A stretch of 64,000 bases of DNA from Candidatus Obscuribacterales bacterium. Its GTDB lineage: Bacteria; Cyanobacteriota; Vampirovibrionia; Obscuribacterales; Obscuribacteraceae. Within the stretch, counting starts at the first letter, position 1. The number at the start of each line of letters is the position of its first letter. Under the pieces are notes generated by a model, which saw only the letters and a program-made list of their open reading frames with translations, ran no database searches and had not been told where the DNA came from. A program made the position numbers and the translations under genes. The stretch spans positions 186,001 through 250,000 of the forward strand of contig JAHBVO010000002.1 of the NCBI GenBank assembly GCA_019637435.1. Direction: 5' to 3'. Positions 16,030 to 25,362 of this stretch are shown here, piece by piece.

Positions 16030-17460
16030 CTAGCCGACCGAGCCTTCCATCTCAAGCTGAATCAAGCGGTTTAGCTCTACAGCATATTCAAGCGGAAGCT
16101 CTTTCGTGAATGGCTCGAAGAAGCCGTTCACGACCATCGCCTTAGCTTCGTCCGCGGTGAGACCACGGCTCATCAAATAGAACAATTGTTCTTCTCCGAC
16201 TTTGGAAACGGTTGCTTCGTGCTCGACGGAAACATCCTTTTCATCGATTTCCATGGTCGGATATGTATCTGAACGCGATTCTTCATCAAGAAGCAGAGCG
16301 TCGCATTTTACCGAAGTTTTAACGCCGGTCGCCCCAGGATAAACCTTGACCAGACCGCGATAAGAGGTACGTCCACCATCCTTCGAAATTGATTTCGAAG
16401 TGACGATTGATGTCGTATTCGGTGCGGCGTGAACGATTTTTGCGCCGGCATCCTGGTGTTGATCGTGACCGGAGAATGCGACCGAGAGTACTTCTCCGGT
16501 TGCGCCTTCGCCCGTCAAATAGATCGCTGGATACTTCATCGTGAGTTTGGAACCGAGGTTGCCATCGACCCACTCGACCTTAGCATTAGCTTCAGCTACG
16601 GCACGTTTGGTCACGAGGTTGTACACGTTACGCGACCAGTTTTGAATCGTGGTGTAGCGAATGTGCGCACCCGGTTTTGCAATCAATTCAACAACAGCTG
16701 AGTGCAGTGAATCGGTTGAGTAGATGGGCGCCGTGCAACCTTCGATGTAGTGAACGAAGCTGCCCGGTTCTGCGATGATCAATGTTCTTTCAAACTGACC
16801 CATGTTTTCAGCGTTGATACGGAAATAGGCTTGGAGAGGGATTTCTACCTTCACGCCTTCCGGAACCCAGATGAAACTTCCGCCCGACCATACAGCCGAG
16901 TTCAATGCCGAGAATTTGTTGTCTGCCGCTGGAATGACCGTCGCAAAGTGCTTTCTGACGATCTCTTCGTGTTCGCGCAAACCTGAATCCATATCAAGGA
17001 AGATGACGCCTTGCTTGACCAGATCTTCGCGGATCGAGTGGTAGACTACTTCTGATTCGTATTGCGCGGTGACGCCTGCGAGGAACTTTCTTTCTGCTTC
17101 GGGAATACCGAGGCGGTCGAAGGTCTTCTTGATGCCTTCCGGCACGTCTTCCCAGTTCTTCTCGCTCTTTTCCGAAGGCTTGATGTAATAGTAGATGTTC
17201 TCGAAGTCAATATCTTCGAGCATCTTTGTGTTGCCCCAGGTAGGCATCGGTTTCTTATTGAAAATATCGAGCGCGTTGAGACGGAAGTCGAGCATCCATT
17301 GCGGCTCTTTCTTCATCTTCGAAATCGATTCTACGATTTCGGGCGTAAGACCTCTGCCTGACTTGAAGACATAGTCTTCCTTGTCTTTGAAACCATACTT
17401 GTAGTCGTCACCAATGTCCCTGATATTTGTATTCGGGTCATATGCTAATTCGGCGGCCAT
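16030..17460 (-). CDS. sufB: SufB subunit of the SufBCD scaffold
   Basis: SufB family, 476 residues. GAGGAAA precedes the ATG at 17458-17460, so this start is preferred to a TTG 21 bases upstream. It has [12 protein letters not shown], the typical central beta-helix region, and the C-terminal [22 protein letters not shown] in which Glu/His residues take part in cluster assembly. It lies 13 bases after sufC and 43 before sufD. Confidence 0.97.
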   Translation of the reverse strand: MAAELAYDPNTNIRDIGDDYKYGFKDKEDYVFKSGRGLTPEIVESISKMKKEPQWMLDFRLNALDIFNKKPMPTWGNTKMLEDIDFENIYYYIKPSEKSEKNWEDVPEGIKKTFDRLGIPEAERKFLAGVTAQYESEVVYHSIREDLVKQGVIFLDMDSGLREHEEIVRKHFATVIPAADNKFSALNSAVWSGGSFIWVPEGVKVEIPLQAYFRINAENMGQFERTLIIAEPGSFVHYIEGCTAPIYSTDSLHSAVVELIAKPGAHIRYTTIQNWSRNVYNLVTKRAVAEANAKVEWVDGNLGSKLTMKYPAIYLTGEGATGEVLSVAFSGHDQHQDAGAKIVHAAPNTTSIVTSKSISKDGGRTSYRGLVKVYPGATGVKTSVKCDALLLDEESRSDTYPTMEIDEKDVSVEHEATVSKVGEEQLFYLMSRGLTADEAKAMVVNGFFEPFTKELPLEYAVELNRLIQLEMEGSVG

Positions 17461-17473
17461 GATAGTTTCCTCG

Positions 17474-18232
17474 TTAGGCAATAGTCAGTTCTTGTGTAAC
17501 CCAGTCGTATCCTTGCTCTTCGAGTTTGGTCGAGAGTTCCGGACCGCCTGAGGCCACAATTCTTCCGTCCTGGAAGACATGCACGAAATCGGGTTGAACA
17601 TAGTTGAGCATGCGCTGATAGTGGGTAATCAGCAAGATAGCGGTTTCTTTCGTAGCAAGCGCATTGATGCCGCTTGATACCGTCTTTAGTGCGTCGATGT
17701 CGAGGCCGGAATCGGTCTCATCCAGCACCATGACTGATGGTTTGAGCATGGAGAGCTGCAGAATCTCAAGGCGTTTTTTCTCACCGCCAGAGAAGCCGTC
17801 GTTGATGTAGCGCGAAAGGAAGTCTTTCGGAACGCCCAGCTTGTCCATGTTTTCCGTCAATTCTTTTCTGAATTCTTTGATCGGTACGTCAACACCGCCG
17901 CGTGTCGCTTTGGTTGTTGCTCTCAGGAAGTTTGAAACCGATACTCCTGGGATTGCGACTGGATATTGGAAAGCCAGTGCCAGTCCCAATCTCGCGCGTT
18001 CGTCAGTGGCGAGTTCGTTGATGTCTTGTTCTTTGAAAAGAATGCGACCTTTGGTCACTTTGTAGTTGGGGTGACCCATAATCACGTACGACAGCGTCGA
18101 CTTGCCGGAACCGTTACGACCCATGAGCGCGTGTACTTCTCCCGCGTTGAGCGTCAAGTTAACGCCCTTGAGAATTTCCTTGCCGTCGACTTCGACGTGC
18201 AGGTCTTCAATTTTGAGAAGTGGAGTTGCCAT
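17474..18232 (-). CDS. sufC: SufC ATPase of the SufBCD complex
   Basis: An ABC-type ATPase without membrane domain (252 residues). Walker A is GRNGSGKST (39-47), the signature is [11 protein letters not shown], Walker B is [12 protein letters not shown], and the switch histidine is in LLITHYQR. These match SufC. It is the first gene of the operon and its start faces the divergent sufR gene across a 403-base region. Confidence 0.97.
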   Translation of the reverse strand: MATPLLKIEDLHVEVDGKEILKGVNLTLNAGEVHALMGRNGSGKSTLSYVIMGHPNYKVTKGRILFKEQDINELATDERARLGLALAFQYPVAIPGVSVSNFLRATTKATRGGVDVPIKEFRKELTENMDKLGVPKDFLSRYINDGFSGGEKKRLEILQLSMLKPSVMVLDETDSGLDIDALKTVSSGINALATKETAILLITHYQRMLNYVQPDFVHVFQDGRIVASGGPELSTKLEEQGYDWVTQELTIA

Positions 18233-18635
18233 TGCCTTTTACACCTTCCTGGAACGAACTCTCGCGAGTCCGAGGACATCGCGGATATATATTGATGATC
18301 TCTAGAATCGTACTCTTATTACACTTGGGAACGACCTTAAAGATCCTAAAGCTTTGATTGTACGGCTTTTACATATAAAATAGTATCAAAAATGTGGAAA
18401 GTATTCACCGTATTTAATAATGCCTTCAGGCTGCTACCTGTGAGGCGTTCAAAAAATGCGATACTGTTATAAGACGACCTTGGAAGCCCACTCCGGCTGA
18501 ATCCCGGCCAATCGGACAACAAACTACTTTTCTGAAGTTTCTTCGAAAAGCCCAGCAGAGCCGGTTTCGTGTAAAGGTCTCAATTTGAGAGTTGATTAAA
18601 AGGTTTTGACGACAAAAGGGGCTATGCTGTAACAA
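18233..18635. promoter_or_regulatory. divergent sufC-sufR control region
   Basis: This 403-base gap should hold both promoters and the SufR operators. On the minus strand a weak pair GTGAAT (18408-18403) and TACTAT (18385-18380) with 17-base spacing could serve sufC. The sequence TTATATGTA (18378-18370) resembles elements upstream of several other minus-strand genes in the window. A bulged inverted repeat GCCTTCAGG/CCTGTGAGGC lies at 18422-18446. I could not find the cyanobacterial CAAC-N6-GTTG-type SufR operator. No gene is evident here. Confidence 0.5.
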
Positions 18636-19301
18636 ATGATTACGCATCAACTATCTAAAAAGCCTGACAGCACTCAAGATGCAGTTCTTCTTTATCTGAA
18701 GAAAGAAGGCGAAATGACGGTACAGGCACTCTGCGACGTCCTCGGCATCACTGCAATGGCTGTGCGCCGCCATCTTCAGGTTTTACAGAACGACGGATTG
18801 ATTGAGTCTCGTATGGAACGTCAATCGCGCGGTCGGCCTACTTATAAGTACAAACTGAGTTCCAAAGCTGAATCCTTGTTTCCATCAGGTTTTCAAACTC
18901 TGGCAATGGACTTACTCGATGCCGTCTATGATGCATCCGGGCACAAGGGTGTGATGGACCTGTTGACGGCGAGAAACCGGAAACGGATGTCGCGTCTGAA
19001 AGATCGTGTGCAACAAACAGAACTGCGCGATCGAGTCGCCGAGGTTTCAAAAATATTCTCTGAAGACGGCTATATGACAGAGTGGACGGAGCTGGATAAC
19101 GGTGATTTCTTCATTTCCCAGCAGCACTGCGCTTTACACGATGTGGCGAAACAGTATCGACAGGTCTGCGCGCTTGAACCGCAGTTGATGGAAAGTCTTC
19201 TAGGCGTGAAAGTAACGCGCGAGAAATATATTCTTAAAAACGATCCCGTCTGCGGGTATCTCGTCCACCACGATCAAGCGGCTGAAACTGAGGCTCTCTA
19301 G
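18636..19301 (+). CDS. sufR: SufR-type Fe-S sensing repressor of the suf operon
   Basis: A 221-residue winged-helix regulator. The N-terminal HTH (about 13-70: MTVQALCDVLGITAMAVRRH) is DeoR/ArsR-like, and the C-terminal half carries C165, C178 and C206 with the spacing C-x12-C-x27-C seen in cyanobacterial SufR, where cysteines bind a [4Fe-4S] cluster. Known SufR represses sufBCDS while holding its cluster. It is transcribed away from sufC, the same arrangement as in Cyanobacteria. AAAGGGG lies 15-20 bases before the ATG, further than usual. Confidence 0.92.
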   Translation: MITHQLSKKPDSTQDAVLLYLKKEGEMTVQALCDVLGITAMAVRRHLQVLQNDGLIESRMERQSRGRPTYKYKLSSKAESLFPSGFQTLAMDLLDAVYDASGHKGVMDLLTARNRKRMSRLKDRVQQTELRDRVAEVSKIFSEDGYMTEWTELDNGDFFISQQHCALHDVAKQYRQVCALEPQLMESLLGVKVTREKYILKNDPVCGYLVHHDQAAETEAL

Positions 19302-19351
19302 CTCAGAACAAATCTCTGTCGTAGTTGTAGATTGGCACCACTTGTAGTGGC

Positions 19352-19750
19352 TTACGGCTTCTTGAATTCAAAGTCTTTAAAATCTAGCTTCGAAGCGGCC
19401 TGCGGCAGCGGGCTGAAATAGTCAATGTTGACCGAGTCTCCTTCGTTTAACCGTTTATACGAATACTCGGAACAGGATGCGCTGTGCCTGATTGTGTGTC
19501 CATTTGCCTCGAAAGCATAGTCTAGTGTGTAACTCGAAGCACCATCGTCATCAGTTATGATCCGTTTATTGACGATCGTAGCTTTGCCGGGCACGACGCC
19601 AATATTGAGTGAAAAAATCATTTGATAAGCTGCCGCGCACACGACCATGGTCAGGAGTAGCGAACCAATAACCGCTGCAATCAATCCTTCGATTTTTTTT
19701 GCGCTCGGTTTATCGTGATTCGAATCTTTGGTCTGCGACGGCTGCACCAT
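19352..19750 (-). CDS. small membrane protein, DUF3592-like
   Basis: A 132-residue protein with one hydrophobic segment at about residues 22-50 and an extracytoplasmic beta-rich domain (VVPGKATIVNKRI, then TLDYAFEANGHTIRHSAS and YKRLNEGDSVNIDYFSPLP). This pattern of a membrane helix followed by 'Y.F...G....' and 'G..V.V.Y.P..P' is that of DUF3592 proteins, whose function is unknown. It lies 25 bases downstream of pyruvate kinase and is convergent with sufR. Confidence 0.75.
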   Translation of the reverse strand: MVQPSQTKDSNHDKPSAKKIEGLIAAVIGSLLLTMVVCAAAYQMIFSLNIGVVPGKATIVNKRIITDDDGASSYTLDYAFEANGHTIRHSASCSEYSYKRLNEGDSVNIDYFSPLPQAASKLDFKDFEFKKP

Positions 19751-19775
19751 ATTCGGTACCTTCTTTACGCCGAGC

Positions 19776-21224
19776 TTATATGCCTTTCAATTCCCAATCG
19801 CTGGTGGGCAGGCGCGGTGAGATAGTCGACAGTTTCACAAAGTTTGCCGGACCGCGTGCCGCGATAGGCAAACCGCCTGTTATAACGATGTTGTCCTTCG
19901 CGGCCACGACGCCTTTGCGGAGCAGAGTTTGCTCGACAGAGTTTAAAGTCGAGATCGAGTCGCTGACTTCCGTGAGCATGATAGGTGTTGTGCCCCAGAG
20001 AAGCGTTAGCTGGTTGTACACGTGACCGTGCTGGGTTAGAGCGATGATGGAAACAGGAGGACGCAACTGCGAAATCAATCTTGCGGTGGCACCACTCTTG
20101 GTGAATGTTGCTATCACTCGTGCTTTCAAATCGACGGCCATTTCGCAGGCGGCGTGCGCGATTGCGTACGCGGTGCTGCGCACGTCTTGCGGATCTTCGC
20201 GTAACTGGTTTTTACCCTGACTTGTTTCAACTTCGTTGGCAATCTTTTCCATCATACGAACAGCATGAATAGGATAGTTTCCAGTCGCAGACTCTTCCGA
20301 GAGCATGACTGCGTCGGTGCCATCGAAGATAGCGTTTGCGACGTCCGAAGCTTCGGCTCTGGTTGGGCGTGGGTTGTTGACCATTGAGTCGAGCATCTGC
20401 GTTGCCGTGATGACAGGCTTGCCTTTAGCAATCGCTTTGCGTGTGATAAGTTTTTGCACGGGAGGAACTTGTTCCGGCGGGAGCTCCACACCCAGGTCAC
20501 CGCGGGCGATCATAACTCCGTCGGTCACGTTCAAAATCTCGTCAATGGCGGCCACCGCTTCGGGTTTTTCAATCTTCGCGATGACCATCGGCGTTGGCCA
20601 ATGATCTGCCATCAATTCTCGCAGTTCAAGGATGTCCTGCGCGTCTCGGACGAATGACAGAGCAACGAAGTCTACTTCGCATTTCAATCCGAACGCCAGA
20701 TCTGCGCGATCCTTTTCTGTCAAGGCCGGGATGGAAAGCCGAACTCCAGGGATGTTTATACCTTGTCTGTTTTTGAGGACGCCACCAGTGACTACTTCAC
20801 ATACGCAATCTGTTTCAGTCGTGGAGACGACTTTCAATTCCATTAAGCCGTCGTCGAGTAGAATGCTGTCGCCTGCTTTTACTTCTCGCGCTAACGGCTC
20901 GTAGTTGGTGGAGACGCAACTTTCATCGCCTGGAACTTTGCGGCTCGTCAGTGTAAATGACTTGCCTTCGACCAGATCTATTTGACCCTTCTCGAGTTTG
21001 CCGGTTCTCAACTTGGGACCTGACAAATCGAGAAGAATGCCGACCGGTTGATCTAGTCGAGTTGCAACTTCTCTGATGTCCGTCACAAGATCACGGATGA
21101 AGTCGTGCTCGGAATGTGAGCAGTTGATTCGGGCGACATCCATACCGGCTTCAATCATCTTTTGAAGCATTTTTACGTCACGGCATGATGGTCCGATGGT
21201 TGCGACAATTTTTGTGCGCGCCAC
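19776..21224 (-). CDS. pyk: pyruvate kinase
   Basis: Converts phosphoenolpyruvate and ADP to pyruvate and ATP. Full-length at 482 residues, with TKIVATIGPSC at the N-terminus, DLSGPKLRTG, the lysine-containing signature VIAKIEKPEAV, metal-binding MIARGDLGVELP and ATQMLDSM, then the C-terminal allosteric domain ending around GGLPIAARG. The usual NFSHG segment reads NCSHS. No extra PEP-utiliser domain is attached. Confidence 0.97.
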   Translation of the reverse strand: MARTKIVATIGPSCRDVKMLQKMIEAGMDVARINCSHSEHDFIRDLVTDIREVATRLDQPVGILLDLSGPKLRTGKLEKGQIDLVEGKSFTLTSRKVPGDESCVSTNYEPLAREVKAGDSILLDDGLMELKVVSTTETDCVCEVVTGGVLKNRQGINIPGVRLSIPALTEKDRADLAFGLKCEVDFVALSFVRDAQDILELRELMADHWPTPMVIAKIEKPEAVAAIDEILNVTDGVMIARGDLGVELPPEQVPPVQKLITRKAIAKGKPVITATQMLDSMVNNPRPTRAEASDVANAIFDGTDAVMLSEESATGNYPIHAVRMMEKIANEVETSQGKNQLREDPQDVRSTAYAIAHAACEMAVDLKARVIATFTKSGATARLISQLRPPVSIIALTQHGHVYNQLTLLWGTTPIMLTEVSDSISTLNSVEQTLLRKGVVAAKDNIVITGGLPIAARGPANFVKLSTISPRLPTSDWELKGI

Positions 21225-21566
21225 AAAAGTTTCCTCGTTATATACGCAGTACTAGAAAGGTACAACAGTGCGAGGTCTTTGGCCTGTACTTTCTAAGAAA
21301 TATGACCGCCGGTGTGCGTCGGAACATTAACCGGGGTAAGGCGTCATCCGAAGAGTTGGCAATCTGCACCGTTTGCAGAAGTGGTTCTTAAATGGACATC
21401 TTCGTCACGGCGCCGTCACCTTTCTTTCGTGCTAGTAATCAAGAAGTAGTCATTGCAAAACTAGACAGGGACGGACCTGTGGGGTACGATGAAAATAGTA
21501 CCCGCGAGAAACCCGCTCAGGTAGCCAGTCTTAACAGTAATACCGAAAAATTCCGAGGGCTCATCC
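21225..21566. other. divergent promoter region, no gene seen
   Basis: The 342 bases between the divergent pyk and SRPBCC genes hold no convincing gene or hairpin. It should contain both promoters. I see no clear -35/-10 pair. Confidence 0.4.
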
Positions 21567-22382
21567 ATGCCATGCGCTCGGGCGACGCTTGCCGTCGCCA
21601 TGTTTCTATTCTGTCTTGCCCTTTCAATACCCGCTGGAGATGCCCGCCAGGTGAGCCCTGTTCTGGAAAAGGGTTCCGAAGTCGTTCGACAACAGATTAG
21701 CGGTGACTGGAAACGTTTAAAAGATGGAGAGGTGATCGTCAACGCTGTCAATGAAGGCACCACTCGATATGTGGCTGCGAGAATTCTGATCAACGATACG
21801 CCTCATCACGTCTGGCGGGTGCTGACCAATCCTTTTGAATTCGAGGGGCGAATTTCTCCGCGCATGAAGGATGTGGAGATTCTTGTCGATGCCACCACTC
21901 GGTCTGTCATGAAGTGCAAAGTCGAAATTTTTCCACCACTTATTCCGTTTATAACCTACACTGTTGAGTCTGAGTACAAGCCATACGAGCAGGTATTGTT
22001 CAAGCGAGTCGACGGAACTTTGAAAGATTTCCGAGGCGGTTGGTATTTGTCGTCTAAAGAAAATGGTGCATCGACCGAAGTAACTTATCAGATGTTTGTC
22101 GATCCTGGAATGCCCGTCCCGCAGTGGATTATTCGTAAGGCCATGAAAGCGGAACTTCCGAAGACGCTCGTTGCTTTGCGCGATAGGATTCAAACGAATG
22201 ATACTGCCAATAGTGCCGAGCCATTGCGCTCGATTCTGGCCGTTGGAGAGATCGCTCCTCTCGTTCAAATTAATCCGCCGCTTTCTGTAAGCGCGTCAAG
22301 CCGCCATGCGAAAGCTCCGGCAAAATCCAAACCTGCGTCGAAGCCGCGCCAAGTTAGCTCCTTACCACCGGGCGAGTTCTGA
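21567..22382 (+). CDS. exported SRPBCC (START-like) domain protein
   Basis: A 271-residue protein with a signal peptide (residues 1-26, ATLAVAMFLFCLALSIPAGDA) and an SRPBCC/polyketide-cyclase-like fold: INDTPHHVWRVLTNPFEFEGRISPRMKDVEIL, a long beta region, and a C-terminal helix PQWIIRKAMKAELPKTLVALRDR. Such domains bind hydrophobic ligands. The last 40 residues are basic and Pro/Ser-rich. GAGGG lies seven bases before the ATG. Ligand unknown. Confidence 0.8.
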   Translation: MPCARATLAVAMFLFCLALSIPAGDARQVSPVLEKGSEVVRQQISGDWKRLKDGEVIVNAVNEGTTRYVAARILINDTPHHVWRVLTNPFEFEGRISPRMKDVEILVDATTRSVMKCKVEIFPPLIPFITYTVESEYKPYEQVLFKRVDGTLKDFRGGWYLSSKENGASTEVTYQMFVDPGMPVPQWIIRKAMKAELPKTLVALRDRIQTNDTANSAEPLRSILAVGEIAPLVQINPPLSVSASSRHAKAPAKSKPASKPRQVSSLPPGEF

Positions 22383-22387
22383 TTGAA

Positions 22388-24064
22388 CTAACGCTTTGTT
22401 GTGGTACTGGTGGCGATACTGGATTCCGTAAGCTTAAAGTTTTCCAGAGCGATTTCCGGGAAGCAGTTGTCGATGTTTTCGATCTCTGACAGCTTGCCTT
22501 CATCAACGTTTCCGGATTTGAGCATTTCGTAGATGGTGTTGAAACGTTCCTGGTGTCCACGGAAACGCTCGACTGCATACTGCTTCGCTTGCGCAGTTGT
22601 GACGAGGAACGGCCAATCGCTGGACTCGAGCAAGAAGAGTTCTCGTCCAAGCTGTTTCAATGCCCTGGTTTTCAAAGGATCTTGCTCGTTGGCCTGGAAG
22701 TATTTTTCGACCAGGTCTTTCATGGTTTTCTCGGCGGCTTCGATAACCGGCCACATCCACTCGGTTTCGTTATTCAACCAGACTTGCCAGTGACCGCCCG
22801 ACCCCCAGGATGATTGCGGAAGTTCCATCGCGTGAACCGGTGGGTTTTCCGTCAGATATTCACTGGCTGTGCACATCTTCACGGCAGTGTATTCGTGCAA
22901 CTTTCTGATGACTTGCTCGATGAAGACGATGCCTTCAAACCACCAGTGACCGAACAATTCTGTGTCAAAGCTCACCATTAACAGACCTGGATTGCTGGTC
23001 GAGCGCAACTGTTTAGTCAATGCGCTTTGAATCAATCCAACATAATGATCTGAATTTTCCGAAATCCGCATGATAGCGACTTCCGGGTTGTACAGCTCTT
23101 TGTCGCCGAGCTCGGTGGTTTTCGAGGTGAGCTTCCAGAAGTGCAAGCCGGATATATCGTCTTTCTTGTGAAACTCTCTATAGTTACCATCACCTGGATA
23201 ACCATTGCCGGCCGACCAGACCTGATAACTAGCTTCTTCGTGGCGCCCCATCACGGCGACCGGGTAGTCTTTCAGCCAGAAGGCTTCGAACGTGTCATAT
23301 CCCGTGGGTGGGCGTTTTGGTGCCGGAATATACTCGATTGCGCCGTAAGGTCCAAACACTCTGCGGACTTCCGAAGTTTGTCCGCCTGTGATCACAAATG
23401 TTTCCGTGAAAAAGTATTTGAGTCCGGCTTCATGCAACCAGTGTCCGATGCCGGGGCGATCGTTTTCTTCAGGTCGGTATGCGCATTCAGGCAGCCAGCA
23501 ACCCCTCGGATCGCGTCCGAAATGTTTTTTGTAATTGGCCACACCAGCTTTGAACTGAGCTTGAAGTGAGGTGTCTTCGCCAATCAGTGGCGAGAAGCAG
23601 TGCGTGGCTGCTGAAGTTGTGATCTCGATTGCATCGAGGTCTTGATATTTTTTTAGACCACCGATGATGTCGCGACCCCAGCGATTGCGGAAAGAGTCCA
23701 AAATCTTGCTGTACCAATCTACGTAAAAACGAGCCAGCCTCAGGCGCTCGGGGTCAGGCGTTTCGCCGCGAGCCATGTAGCGAGCTTCGTCTTCCTTGGC
23801 TTTCTCAACTCGGCTTTCCATCCACTTTTCGAAGCCGGCTTTCATGTGTTCGTCCGAAAGCTGCTCAGCGAGGATTGGGGTTATGCCGACTGTGAGTTTT
23901 GCCTTGATGCCATCATCGTAGAGGTTGCCAATCATGTTGAGGAGCGGCACATAAGTCTCCGCCATGCACTCATACACGTTTTCTTCGCCGAAGGGCCACA
24001 TTCCAGCCTTTCGATAATAAGGAAGGTGGCTGTGAAGCATGAATACGAACGAACCAACACTCAC
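22388..24064 (-). CDS. GH57 family 1,4-alpha-glucan branching enzyme-like protein
   Basis: Glycoside hydrolase family 57 (558 residues from a GTG at 24062-24064 that has GAGGAG eight bases before it). The N-terminus GSFVFMLHSHLPYYRKAG is the GH57 HxH motif. The nucleophile-type glutamate is in GCWLPECAYRPEE, and the acid/base aspartate region is SFDTELFGHWWFEG. These match the thermococcal/cyanobacterial GH57 branching enzymes that introduce alpha-1,6 branches into glycogen. A C-terminal helical domain is present. No other glycogen gene is in the window. It ends five bases after the convergent SRPBCC gene. Confidence 0.9.
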   Translation of the reverse strand: MSVGSFVFMLHSHLPYYRKAGMWPFGEENVYECMAETYVPLLNMIGNLYDDGIKAKLTVGITPILAEQLSDEHMKAGFEKWMESRVEKAKEDEARYMARGETPDPERLRLARFYVDWYSKILDSFRNRWGRDIIGGLKKYQDLDAIEITTSAATHCFSPLIGEDTSLQAQFKAGVANYKKHFGRDPRGCWLPECAYRPEENDRPGIGHWLHEAGLKYFFTETFVITGGQTSEVRRVFGPYGAIEYIPAPKRPPTGYDTFEAFWLKDYPVAVMGRHEEASYQVWSAGNGYPGDGNYREFHKKDDISGLHFWKLTSKTTELGDKELYNPEVAIMRISENSDHYVGLIQSALTKQLRSTSNPGLLMVSFDTELFGHWWFEGIVFIEQVIRKLHEYTAVKMCTASEYLTENPPVHAMELPQSSWGSGGHWQVWLNNETEWMWPVIEAAEKTMKDLVEKYFQANEQDPLKTRALKQLGRELFLLESSDWPFLVTTAQAKQYAVERFRGHQERFNTIYEMLKSGNVDEGKLSEIENIDNCFPEIALENFKLTESSIATSTTTKR

Positions 24065-24385
24065 GAATAAAACTCCTCGTTTTTCACGAACCACTTGAGA
24101 TGGCGCCCAGCGAATTCGGCGGCACCTGACATGAGAGATTGCGACTCGTCGGCTCACTTACAACGACGGTCCCAAACGGATCGAAATATAGCAATTACAT
24201 ATAAGGTTTGCCAGACGCGAACAGGGCAACCGTTACTATTCTTGAGGATTTCGGAAGGATGAGTCTTGCGGTATGCTGAAAGTAAATCGGGTTTGAATTA
24301 GCACCATCGACGTGGTAATTTTGCAATTCCGATCAAGCTACCAGACTTGGAGAAGCCGATCGAGGCGAAGGTAGGAATCGTACGA
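24065..24385. promoter_or_regulatory. divergent control region between GH57 and the acidic protein gene
   Basis: On the minus strand a possible promoter for GH57 reads TGGCAA (24213-24208), 17 bases, TATATT (24190-24185). The same stretch carries CCTTATATGTA (24206-24196), a sequence repeated upstream of other minus-strand genes. No gene is evident; the plus-strand frame is open from a TTG at 24347 but the ATG at 24386 is preferred. Confidence 0.35.
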
Positions 24386-24997
24386 ATGTCAGGCAGTGAG
24401 CCGGATCCCAATAAAGATCTCGAAGAAGATGTCGTGGAAACCCAGGGCACGCTGCGCTACAAGCAGGCTGCGAACACGCAAGATGCTGATGACGACGATG
24501 ACTTCGACGATTACTATGATGAGATCGTTAGCGAATCGGAAACTGTTGTGACCGTTACGAAAACGGAAACCGCTGCAGGCGCCGCTTCTGATATTGCGGG
24601 CTCGGAGTCTTCAGAAGTTGAAGAAGATTACTGGGAAGAGCAGCAGCGCTATGAAAGTGCCGATGGCACCCGCGTTATCCGCCACAACCTCAAAACTAAA
24701 CAGAAGAAGGTTGATGACGAGAACGAAGAAACTAAACAAGCCGGCGGAACCATCAGGAATAAACTTGGCCGAAGTGTCGAGGAGAAGCCGCGTACAAATG
24801 TAGTAGTCAAGCTTCTGGAAAAAAATCCTCTTGGAATGACGTTGCCGGAAATGGCAGGCGGCGTGCGAAAGCAAAAGCGTATAAAGACGCTGCGACCAAT
24901 GCTCGCTCAGGCGATTAAAGAGGGGCAAATTATGCCGGTCAGTCAGCGAGCCGGTCACACGGTTTACAAGCTTGTAAAGAACATCGGTCCGCGCTAA
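24386..24997 (+). CDS. acidic protein with a basic C-terminal winged-helix-like region, unknown
   Basis: A 203-residue protein I do not recognise. Residues 1-90 are very acidic and low in complexity (DADDDDDFDDYYDEI, SSEVEEDYWEEQ). The C-terminal ~70 residues are basic and helical (VVVKLLEKNPLGMTLPEMAG, RPMLAQAIKEGQIMPV, HTVYKL), a pattern like a small winged helix. It may therefore bind nucleic acid. The ATG at 24386 has AGGTAGGA before it. Its 3' end overlaps the convergent DUF167 gene by four bases. Confidence 0.7.
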   Translation: MSGSEPDPNKDLEEDVVETQGTLRYKQAANTQDADDDDDFDDYYDEIVSESETVVTVTKTETAAGAASDIAGSESSEVEEDYWEEQQRYESADGTRVIRHNLKTKQKKVDDENEETKQAGGTIRNKLGRSVEEKPRTNVVVKLLEKNPLGMTLPEMAGGVRKQKRIKTLRPMLAQAIKEGQIMPVSQRAGHTVYKLVKNIGPR

Positions 24998-25329
24998 ACG
25001 GCCTTTGCAAGAAGCTCCGTCAGTTTTGCGATTAGTTTGTCAGGGTCTCCGGTCAGCAAAATTGTTTTCTGTTTTGACTTCTCGCCTTTCAGCAAAGTTA
25101 CAGAACTTTTGCTCAGGTCGAAACAGTCGGCGAGCAAGGCTCGAACAGCCTCGTTAGCGGCACCGTCCAGTGCCTTCTTCGTGACGGAAACCTTTATCCT
25201 TTCCTCGATTAGCCCGATGACACCTGCCCTGGAGGCGCCTGGAACGACGTGGAGAAACAGAATCAAGCCGTTGTCTGCGCGCCTGGCTGCTTGGGCAATT
25301 CTTGGATGGCTATCATGGCTGTTATTCAT
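24994..25329 (-). CDS. DUF167 (YggU-like) small protein
   Basis: A 111-residue protein of the DUF167 family, recognised by FLHVVPGASRAGVIG, the VSVTKKALDGAANEAVRALLAD core and SSVTLLKGEKSKQKTILL. Family members are widespread small proteins of unknown role, often near cell-division or envelope genes. The ATG at 25327-25329 has no strong ribosome binding site. The next gene, kdsA, diverges from it 33 bases away. Confidence 0.88.
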   Translation of the reverse strand: MNNSHDSHPRIAQAARRADNGLILFLHVVPGASRAGVIGLIEERIKVSVTKKALDGAANEAVRALLADCFDLSKSSVTLLKGEKSKQKTILLTGDPDKLIAKLTELLAKAV

Positions 25330-25362
25330 TTTGGTATTAGAATGGGGCGCACGTAGGAGGCT

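Noticed and set aside
18636-18660. Leaderless sufR from TTGACG at 18606
   Set aside because: At a 16-base spacing the -10 would be TGTAAC only two bases before the ATG, which does not fit a start at the ATG.
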